NCBI RefSeq assembly: GCF_002891535.1
Contig: NZ_PDZR01000005.1
Coordinates: 62,001 to 126,000, forward strand
DNA length: 64,000 nt
Reading direction: 5' to 3'
DNA from: Methylocella silvestris
GTDB taxonomy: Bacteria; Pseudomonadota; Alphaproteobacteria; Rhizobiales; Beijerinckiaceae
The translations under genes and the position numbers were made by a program. Each line of letters begins with the position of its first letter. Within the stretch, counting starts at the first letter, position 1. Shown here one piece after another: positions 57,449 through 64,000 of the stretch. Below the pieces are notes generated by a model that saw only the letters and a list, made by a program, of their open reading frames with translations, did not search any database and was not told where the DNA came from.

Positions 57449-58369
57449 TCAGGCGAATTTGGCGAGGATAATACGTTCGACGCCGCCGAGGTCAAGTCTG
57501 AAATTGCGCGCCGAAAAGGAAGCTTCCCGAAGCAGAGCGTCGACGTCCTTGCCCTGCCCTTGACCGATCTCAAGCGCGACGAGGCCATCCGGCGCGAGCA
57601 GCCGCGCCGCGGCTGGAATGATCGCCCGATAGGCGTCGAGACCGTCTTCGCCGCCATCGAGCGCAAGCAGTGGATCGTAGATGCGCACCTCCGGCTCGAG
57701 ACGAGCAATATCCCCGCGCGAAATATAGGGCGGATTGGAGACGATGATGTCGAAGCGCGCCGAACTCCGCCCCTCCAGCGGAGCGGCCCAATCTGCGCAG
57801 ATGAGCTTGCCCCGGCCTTGCAGCCCCTGCGCAGCGAGATTCTTATCCGCGATCGCGCAAGCGGCCGGCGCGAGATCGACGCCGACCCCGAAAGCGTTCG
57901 GCAGGCTGGCGAGCAGCGCGCAAAGAAGTGCGCCGGAGCCGACGCCAAGATCGAGGATGCGCCAGTCCCTGCCCGTATCGGCGCCGACAACGTCGAGCAC
58001 GGCCTCGACCAGCGTTTCGGTGTCCGCCCTCGGGTCGAGAGCCGCGGGGCCGAGATCAAAGCGCGCGCCCCAAAATTCACGCGCGCCGAGGATGCGCGAG
58101 ACCGGCTCGCGGGCGAGCCGCCGCGCCGCCATGCGTTCGAGCGCTTGCGCGCCGCACGCGCCGAGCAGCGCGCCAGGATCGCGCAGCAGCCCGGCATGGT
58201 CGATGCCGCTCGCGGCGCAAACAAGCAGCCGGGCGTCAAGATCGGCCGATGAAACGCCCGCCTCGACAAGGGCGCCGGCAAGGATGCGTCGCGCCCGATC
58301 GCGCGGCGTCCTTGCGTCGAAGCCGGGCGGCCGCGTCATACGCTGAGGCGCCTCGCGCGCGCCGCTCAC
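57449..58369 (-). CDS. prmC: Release-factor glutamine methyltransferase
   Basis: N5-glutamine methyltransferase that modifies the GGQ motif of peptide release factors, 306 residues. It has an N-terminal helical domain, the PrmC signature SRILGAREFWG, the SAM site ILDLGVGSGALL, and the catalytic NPPY (VSNPPYISRGD). The ATG overlaps the htpG stop (ATGA at 58366-58369), so translation is coupled. prmC is normally beside prfA in this order; here htpG takes that place. Confidence 0.94.
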   Translation of the reverse strand: MSGAREAPQRMTRPPGFDARTPRDRARRILAGALVEAGVSSADLDARLLVCAASGIDHAGLLRDPGALLGACGAQALERMAARRLAREPVSRILGAREFWGARFDLGPAALDPRADTETLVEAVLDVVGADTGRDWRILDLGVGSGALLCALLASLPNAFGVGVDLAPAACAIADKNLAAQGLQGRGKLICADWAAPLEGRSSARFDIIVSNPPYISRGDIARLEPEVRIYDPLLALDGGEDGLDAYRAIIPAAARLLAPDGLVALEIGQGQGKDVDALLREASFSARNFRLDLGGVERIILAKFA

Positions 58370-60318
58370 GCCGCCGGCCGCGCCGCCGCCTCAATGAGGA
58401 TGCGCGTTAGCCGCGCGGCGAAATCCGACGCATTCTGCGGCTTCTCGCCTTCCATCAGCCGCGCCTCGTCGAAAATCAGCCAGGTAATATCCTCGATCTT
58501 CTGCTTGTCGGACGATCCGATCAGCCCCGCGAGCGCCTCGATCAGGGGATGCTTTGGATTGATCTCGAGGATGGGCTTGGTCGCCGCGCCGAGCTGGCCG
58601 TGCTCGGCCAGCAATTGTTCGAGCCGGCGGTCGGGGCCGCGGTCCGGCGCGATCAGGCAGGCCGGACTTTGCGCCAACCGCTCGGAGGCGCGCACTTCCT
58701 CGACGGCGCCTTCCAGCGTCTGCTTCATCAGCGCGAACAGAACGGCGAGATTGGCCGGCTGCTTCGTCTCCGGCTCGGCGTCGGCCTTGGCGTCAAGACG
58801 CGGGATGGAAGCGATATCAGCCGCGCCCTGCGTGACTGATTTGAATGGCTTGCCGTCATAGCCCGCCGCCGTTCCAACCCAGAAGGCGTCGATCGGATCG
58901 GGCAGCAACAAAACCTCAACGCCCCGCGCCGCAAAACCCTCGAGCTGCGGGCTCGCCGCGAGGCGCTTCAGATCATCGCCCAGCAGATAATAGATCGCGG
59001 TCTGGTTTTCCTTGAGGCCGGCGACGTATTCCTTCAGCGTGCGAGCGCCCTCGGGATGGGTCGAGCTGGCAAAGCGCGCGAGATCAAACAAGGCGGCGCG
59101 CTTCTCCGGGCTCTCATAGAGGCCCTCCTTGAGAACGACGCCGAAATGTTCCCACACCTCGGCGAATTTTGCCGGATCGCTTTCCGAGAGCTTCACCAAC
59201 TCCTGCAAGAGGCGATTGGCGACCGCCTTCTTGATCGCGCCAAACACCGGGCTTTCCTGGATCATCTCGCGCGAGACGTTCAGGGGCAGATCGGCCGAAT
59301 CGACGACAATGCGCACGAAACGCAGCCATCTCGGCAGGATCTCGGCGTCATCGCTGATGAGGACGTGGCGCACATAGAGCTTGCCGCGGCCATGGCGCTC
59401 GGGATTGAACAGGTCGAACGGCCGGGAGGAAGGCACGAAGGCCAGCACCGTATATTCGTGCCGTCCCTCCGCGCGCCAATGGACGGTCAGCGCGGGCTCG
59501 TCGAACTGGCCGGAAATCGTGTGGTAGAAATCGGCGTATTCTTCGGGCTTGATCGCGCTTTTCGGCTTGGTCCAGAGCGCCTGCCCGTCGCTGAGGCGGC
59601 GCGGCTCGGCGCCTGGGCTTTCGACGAGATCGATCGGCGCCGCGAGCGCGCTCGAATGTTCGCGCACGATCTGCTCGATCTTGTAAGGGTCGAGGTATTC
59701 CTTGGAAGCGTCATTGATATGGAGCGCGACGCGCGTTCCGTGCTCGGGCGCCTGATCGAGGACGAGCGGCGCGATGGTAAAAGCGCCCTTGCCATCGGAG
59801 CTCCAGACAAAGGCTTCATTCGAGCCGGCGCGGCGCGAATAGACGTCGACGCGGTCGGCGACCATGAAGGCCGAATAAAAGCCGATGCCGAACTGGCCGA
59901 TGAGATCGACATGCGGATTTTTTTCCGCGCCGGCTTCCGTCTCCGGCGCTTCCGCATCGTCGCCGGCCTCCGCCGACTCCGGCCGCGCGCCGAGCCGGTC
60001 TAGAAAAGCCCGCGTGCCCGAGCGCGCGATGGTGCCAAGCGAATCGGCCAGCTCCTCGCGGGTCATGCCGACGCCATTGTCCTCAACGCTGAGGACGCCG
60101 GCTTCCTTATCGAGCGCGATCAGGATTTTGAACGGCGCCGCGGCGAATTCGGCATTCGCCAGGGCTTCGTAGCGCAGCTTTTCGCAGGCGTCGGCGGCGT
60201 TGGACAAAAGCTCGCGCAGGAAAATGTCGCGATCGGAATAGATCGAATGCACCATGAGGTGCAGCAGCCTTGCGACGTCGGCTTGAAATGCTTGGGATTG
60301 TCCAGCGGCTTCGGTCAT
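58366..60318 (-). CDS. htpG: Molecular chaperone HtpG (Hsp90)
   Basis: Bacterial Hsp90, 650 residues (E. coli 624). The GHKL ATPase has FLRELLSNAADACEK, the DNGVGM motif and GQFGIGFYSAFMV; the middle domain has the conserved Arg region (LPLNVSREMIQ); the C-terminal dimerisation helices follow. A 20-residue Glu/Ala-rich insertion sits after residue 112 (AESAEAGDDAEAPETEAGAE), longer than in E. coli. It leads a two-gene unit with prmC, an unusual partner. Divergent from DUF2794. Confidence 0.96.
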   Translation of the reverse strand: MTEAAGQSQAFQADVARLLHLMVHSIYSDRDIFLRELLSNAADACEKLRYEALANAEFAAAPFKILIALDKEAGVLSVEDNGVGMTREELADSLGTIARSGTRAFLDRLGARPESAEAGDDAEAPETEAGAEKNPHVDLIGQFGIGFYSAFMVADRVDVYSRRAGSNEAFVWSSDGKGAFTIAPLVLDQAPEHGTRVALHINDASKEYLDPYKIEQIVREHSSALAAPIDLVESPGAEPRRLSDGQALWTKPKSAIKPEEYADFYHTISGQFDEPALTVHWRAEGRHEYTVLAFVPSSRPFDLFNPERHGRGKLYVRHVLISDDAEILPRWLRFVRIVVDSADLPLNVSREMIQESPVFGAIKKAVANRLLQELVKLSESDPAKFAEVWEHFGVVLKEGLYESPEKRAALFDLARFASSTHPEGARTLKEYVAGLKENQTAIYYLLGDDLKRLAASPQLEGFAARGVEVLLLPDPIDAFWVGTAAGYDGKPFKSVTQGAADIASIPRLDAKADAEPETKQPANLAVLFALMKQTLEGAVEEVRASERLAQSPACLIAPDRGPDRRLEQLLAEHGQLGAATKPILEINPKHPLIEALAGLIGSSDKQKIEDITWLIFDEARLMEGEKPQNASDFAARLTRILIEAAARPAA

Positions 60319-60600
60319 TTGAACAGGATGCTCCAGGAATTTTTCGCGCGCTTCGGAGCCGATCCTCGCCGGCCCGCGACGCGCTGTAAATGCGTTTGCG
60401 AACGACCCGCCCGCCGCTCCTTCGCCAAGAGGCTAGCGGCTCGCTCCAAGCCGCAGATATCGCCTTTGCTTAGCTCTCGCGCAAGAGCGGCCAAGGGCGA
60501 CAGAGACCGCTCGCTCTGTCGCGAAACCGTCAGAAAAGCCCTTGATGAAGGCGGAACGGCGCGCAATGATGCCACATCGGGGCGAAAAACAGAAAACGGC

Positions 60601-60990
60601 ATGAGCGATTTGGAGACCTCCGAAGAGGCAAATCCGGCAGCCGAGATGCGGGCTCCTGCGCTCGCGTTCCGCGCGGCGCCGCAAACTCAAGCGCCCGTTT
60701 CCTTCGACCGGTCCGAATTGCGCGAGATCCTGAACCTCTACGGCCGCAAGGTGGCCGAAGGCGAATGGCGCGACTATGCGGTCGATTTCACCGCGCAGAA
60801 AGCGATATTCTCGGTCTACCGCCGCGCCTGCGAATGCGCCCTTTACCGGATCGAGAAGACGCCGAAGCTCGCCAGGAAGCAGGGCGCCTATGCGGTCGTC
60901 GCGACCGGGGGACTGGTGCTGAAGCGCGGCGGCGATCTGCGCCGCGTCCTTGCCGTTCTCGACAAGCGGCTGCGGCTGGTCTCCAGCTGA
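60601..60990 (+). CDS. DUF2794 protein
   Basis: A 129-residue cytosolic protein with the conserved DUF2794 core: FDRSELREILNLYGRKVAEGEWRDYA, FTAQKAIFSVYRRACECALYRIEK, and the closing LVLKRGGDLRRVLAVLDKRLRLV. Family function unknown; common in alphaproteobacteria. ATG 60601 gives the usual length; the longer frame to 60247 would overlap the htpG start. Confidence 0.88.
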   Translation: MSDLETSEEANPAAEMRAPALAFRAAPQTQAPVSFDRSELREILNLYGRKVAEGEWRDYAVDFTAQKAIFSVYRRACECALYRIEKTPKLARKQGAYAVVATGGLVLKRGGDLRRVLAVLDKRLRLVSS

Positions 60991-60999
60991 GCGGAAGCC

Positions 61000-61034
61000 A
61001 AAATGAAAGAAGGCCCCGCCTGAGCGGAGCCTTC
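61000..61034 (-). terminator. Terminator after the BI-1 gene (bidirectional hairpin)
   Basis: Imperfect stem GAAGGC(TC)CGC / GCG(GG)GCCTTC with a 4-base loop at 61009-61034; leftward it is followed by TTTCATTTT, giving an intrinsic terminator for the BI-1 gene. It may also stop DUF2794 transcripts rightward, but without a T tract. Confidence 0.65.
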
Positions 61035-61056
61035 TCCCTATCATGTCACAGAATAC

Positions 61057-61842
61057 TTAGCTGTTGCGGTCGCCGCTGAGGAAGAGAAGCGACTGGAAGA
61101 TATTGATGAAATCGAGATACAGCATCAGCGCGCCGTTGATCGATTTCTTGGTCGCGACCTCGTAGCCGTCGCCCTCGTAATACATTTCCTTGATCGCCTG
61201 CGTATCCCAGGCGGTCAGACCCGAGAAGATCAGAACCGAGAGGATCGACAGGCCAAACTGGAACGCCGTGCTCTGGACAAATATGTTCACGACGCTCGCG
61301 ATAACGAGACCGATGAGGCCCATCACGAGGAACGAACCCATCGCCGAGAGGTCGCGCTTGGTCGTATATCCGTAAAGGCTCAATCCGCCGAACGCTGCGG
61401 CGGTGACGAAGAAGGCCCGCGTGACCGACGCGCCGGTATAAACCAGCAGGATCGACGACATCGACAGGCCCATCGCCGCCGCGAAGGCGAAGAACATGAT
61501 GCGCGCCGAAGACGCCGACATCTGATTGATTCGGAACGAGAAGAACAGCACGAAAGCCAGCGGGGCCAGCATCACGACATATTTGAGCGGGCTGCCGTAA
61601 AGCGTCGCGCCGAAGGCGGTCAGCGGAATGCGGCCCATCTGGGCCACCGCTTGCGAAGAATCGCCTGCAACAGCAAGCATGTTGACGCCGAGCGCGACAA
61701 GACCGGTCAGCGCGAGGCCGACCATCATGTTGTTGTAAACGCCCAGCATATAGGTGCGAAGGCCCTGATCAATTTCGGCGCGGCCGGCCCGCGCGACGCC
61801 CTGACCCCAGCGGGCGCTTGCGTTGCGGTCAAAGTCGGACAT
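61057..61842 (-). CDS. Bax inhibitor-1 family membrane protein
   Basis: A 261-residue inner-membrane protein with seven hydrophobic segments. The N-terminus (RAEIDQGLRTYMLGVYNNMMVGLALTG) and the C-terminal FINIFQSLLFLSG are typical of the BI-1/YccA/YbhL group. Members include pH-sensitive calcium-leak channels and an FtsH inhibitor; the role here is unknown. ATG 61842 has AGAGGAA five bases upstream, deciding the start against a reading to 61959. A terminator hairpin follows. Confidence 0.93.
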   Translation of the reverse strand: MSDFDRNASARWGQGVARAGRAEIDQGLRTYMLGVYNNMMVGLALTGLVALGVNMLAVAGDSSQAVAQMGRIPLTAFGATLYGSPLKYVVMLAPLAFVLFFSFRINQMSASSARIMFFAFAAAMGLSMSSILLVYTGASVTRAFFVTAAAFGGLSLYGYTTKRDLSAMGSFLVMGLIGLVIASVVNIFVQSTAFQFGLSILSVLIFSGLTAWDTQAIKEMYYEGDGYEVATKKSINGALMLYLDFINIFQSLLFLSGDRNS

Positions 61843-62088
61843 GAGATTCCTCTGAAAGTTAGCGAGGCGACGGCGCCTCCTGCTGCCGCCAACGAAGGCG
61901 GTCGTAGCTGCAATATGGCCTAGTGGCGAAGGGCGTACAAGAGAGTGTAACATGAACAATACTTAAGGTTTGCGCCATGCGGGGCCTGCGCCAGACACGA
62001 GAATCCTGGATCGCCTCACCAAAACGTTCGCGATAGGAAAATACTTAAAGAACAAGAAGACAAGCATTCTCGCAAATTCCGCGCCGCC

Positions 62089-64000
62089 CTATAAATCGCG
62101 CAGATAGGGCGCAGCCTTGCGGCCGAGAATGCGCCAGGTTCCGACCAATCCGAGCAGGACGGTGAAAAGCAGCGCCGCCGCCGCCGCTCCCAGCGCCTGC
62201 GGCCAGAAGAAGGTGAAATCGATGCTCATCACGGATTTGGCGATCCCATAGGCCGCCGCCGTTCCGGCGGCGGCGCCAAACAACGCCGTCGCGAAGCCGA
62301 TGAGAGCATATTCGGCGACAAAAGCGGTCAGCAGCCGGCCGCGTGTCGCTCCGAGGGTTTTCAGCACGACGGCGTCATGGATGCGCGCCTGCTGCCCGGC
62401 CGCGACGGCGCCGGCGAGCACCAGGATGGCGGCCACCAGCGCCACGCTCGAGGCGCCGCGCACCGCGCTGGCGAGCTGCGACACGATCGCGGCCGCCGAT
62501 TCCAGCGCATCCTTGACCCGCACGCTGGTGATCGCCGGAAAAGCCGCGGCGACGTCGCGGGCGAGAGCCATCTCGCGCGCCGGCCCGGCGCCCGGCAGCG
62601 AGAGCGTCGCAAGATCATTATAGGGCGCGCCGGCAAAGGTGTTTGGAGAGAACACCAGCACGAAATTGATGCCGATCACCCGCCAGTCGACTTTGCGGAT
62701 GTTCGCCACCTTGCCGGTGATGATCCGGCCCAGCACATTGACGGCGATGTCGTCGCCGATTTTCAGCCCGAGGCCGTCGGCGATCTGGCTTTCAAGGGAA
62801 ATCAAGGGCGCTCCGGCGTAATCCTTCGGCCACCATTCGCCTTTGACCAGCGTCGAGCCCTGCGGCGGCGCATCGGCGAAGGTGATCCCGCGATCGCCCT
62901 GGAGCGCCCAGGCGGCGCTCTCCTTCGGCTGCGCTTTTTCCGCCGCGACGCCTTTCAGTTCGACGATGCGGCCGCGCAGCATCGGCACGAGCGCAAGCTT
63001 GCCGTCCGGCGCTTTCTGCTTGACGAATTGCGAAAATTCATCGGCGCGCGCGCTCGGCACATCGAGAAAGAAGAAGCTTGGCGCCTCGCCCGCGCCCGCC
63101 GTTTTCAATTCGCCCCGGATATTATTGTCAATCAGCACCAGGGCGACGAGCAGCGCGAGGCCAAGGCCAAGCGACAATACGACGGACGGCGTCAGGGCGC
63201 CGGGGCGATAAATATTGGCGATGGCGAGGCGCAGCGGCAGCCATCGCGCGCGCGGCAGCTTGCGCGCGATCCGCATGATCAGGAAGGCGACGAGCCGCAG
63301 CGCCGCCAGCGCGGCGAGCGTCGCGCCGGCATAGATCAGCGTGAGCTTGCGGTCGCCGGCAAGGATCAGGGCCGAGGCGAGCAGCGCAGCGGCCGCCGCG
63401 AAAGCGATGGCGATATAGCGCGCGCGCGGCCGGCTTGCGACGATCTCGATCGCGTCGCGAAAAATCGCCTGTGCGGGGACGTCATGGGCGAGCCCGAGCG
63501 GCAGGGCGGCGAAGGCGAGCGCGGTCAAAAGCCCATAGAGCGCGCCCTCTAACATTGGCCTTGGATGGATCGCGGGCGCGAGCGGGAACGGCAGCAGATC
63601 GCCGAAGGCGGCGGCGGCGACATAGGGCAGAAGAGCGCCGACGACGGCCCCCAGCGCGACGCCGATCAAGGCGACGAGCATGATCTCGATAAGCATCACG
63701 GCGAAAACGCGCGACCCGCTGGCGCCGAGCGATTTCAGGATCGCAATCGTCGTGCGCTTGCGCGCGACATAGGTGCGGACCGCATTGGCGACGCCAACGC
63801 CGCCGACGATCAGCGACGAGAGGCCGACCAGCGTCAGAAATTGCGTGAAACGATCGAGGTTGCGGGAAAACTGCGGCGAGATGTTTTTGCGCGTGCGAAT
63901 TTCCCAGCCTGCGCCCGGAACCTCCGCGCGGGCGCGGTCGGCGAAAGCCTCGACGGCGGCGTCCGGCGCCGGCGTCTCTGCCTGTCCAAGCGCGACGCGA
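62089..64000 (-). CDS. FtsX/YbbP-like ABC transporter permease (partial)
   Basis: C-terminal portion, at least 637 residues, of a large FtsX-superfamily permease; the start lies beyond the right edge. The reading frame is open up to 64000 and includes an FtsX core (SSLIVGGVGVANAVRTYVARK, TIAILKSLGASGS), then TM segments, a periplasmic MacB-like domain, and a second FtsX unit near the end (AVVLKTLGATRGRLL), the double layout of YbbP-type permeases. The matching ATPase gene is expected right of the window. These systems act in lipoprotein or lipid export or in ester-lipid handling; substrate unknown. Confidence 0.85.
   Translation of the reverse strand, partial: RVALGQAETPAPDAAVEAFADRARAEVPGAGWEIRTRKNISPQFSRNLDRFTQFLTLVGLSSLIVGGVGVANAVRTYVARKRTTIAILKSLGASGSRVFAVMLIEIMLVALIGVALGAVVGALLPYVAAAAFGDLLPFPLAPAIHPRPMLEGALYGLLTALAFAALPLGLAHDVPAQAIFRDAIEIVASRPRARYIAIAFAAAAALLASALILAGDRKLTLIYAGATLAALAALRLVAFLIMRIARKLPRARWLPLRLAIANIYRPGALTPSVVLSLGLGLALLVALVLIDNNIRGELKTAGAGEAPSFFFLDVPSARADEFSQFVKQKAPDGKLALVPMLRGRIVELKGVAAEKAQPKESAAWALQGDRGITFADAPPQGSTLVKGEWWPKDYAGAPLISLESQIADGLGLKIGDDIAVNVLGRIITGKVANIRKVDWRVIGINFVLVFSPNTFAGAPYNDLATLSLPGAGPAREMALARDVAAAFPAITSVRVKDALESAAAIVSQLASAVRGASSVALVAAILVLAGAVAAGQQARIHDAVVLKTLGATRGRLLTAFVAEYALIGFATALFGAAAGTAAAYGIAKSVMSIDFTFFWPQALGAAAAALLFTVLLGLVGTWRILGRKAAPYLRDL

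Overview
The window looks like chromosomal DNA of a high-GC alphaproteobacterium of the order Hyphomicrobiales (Rhizobiales), possibly near Beijerinckiaceae/Methylocystaceae. The basis is gene order typical of that order: ctaA ... rplM-rpsI ... argC, the CnoX-LON-Trm112 cluster, prmC-DUF4167-clpB, gloB beside a methyltransferase. Domain families common in alphaproteobacteria (DUF2794, DUF2842, DUF3108, DUF4167) and short intergenic palindromes of the style seen in Rhizobiales point the same way. The family-level placement is an inference; no rRNA or tRNA gene was seen.

Layout. 0-3.5 kb: a two-subunit 3-oxoacid CoA-transferase (atoD-atoA), a DUF3108 envelope protein and a two-repeat AprI/Inh-like secreted protein. 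3.5-7.2 kb: pgi and the nitrogen pair glnK-amtB, closed by a clear intrinsic terminator. 7.6-10.7 kb: cnoX-like thioredoxin/TPR protein, LON-domain protein, Trm112-like protein and tesB, all leftward. 11-21 kb: a metallophosphoesterase, a CDP-archaeol-synthase-like membrane protein, argC, a membrane protein/TetR pair with a palindromic operator candidate, rpsI-rplM, a cupin, a CoA-binding protein, heme A synthase, DUF2842 and an ExoP-like chain-length protein. 21-25.3 kb: folD, an unusual holin-transglycosylase-M15 peptidase fusion, and an aldose epimerase. 25.6-33.9 kb: DUF2147, then a tight run of sensor kinase, response-regulator nucleotide cyclase and NleD-like M91 metalloprotease, two unknown proteins and a GT41 (OGT-like) glycosyltransferase.

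33.9-46 kb: a visibly A+T-rich lone gene with a HEPN-type R-x4-H motif (probable transfer), an RND efflux pump with its adaptor, a caspase-like/FGE-like protein whose His and Cys are replaced by Tyr and Ser, a B12-dependent radical SAM enzyme resembling hopanoid methylase HpnP, and an autotransporter. 46-64 kb: gloB with a DUF985 cupin, a methyltransferase, an esterase, msrB, gyrB, clpB, a small GCG-type secreted protein, DUF4167, prmC, htpG, DUF2794, a BI-1 family membrane protein and the 3' part of an FtsX/YbbP-like permease that runs off the right edge.

Most of the window is housekeeping. The parts that best merit a second look are the holin/SLT/M15 fusion (22170-24320), the kinase-cyclase-metalloprotease operon (26149-30675), the pseudo-caspase (39558-41129), and the A+T-rich HEPN gene (33941-35218). 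All calls come from reading the sequence and from recalled family motifs; no database search was run.
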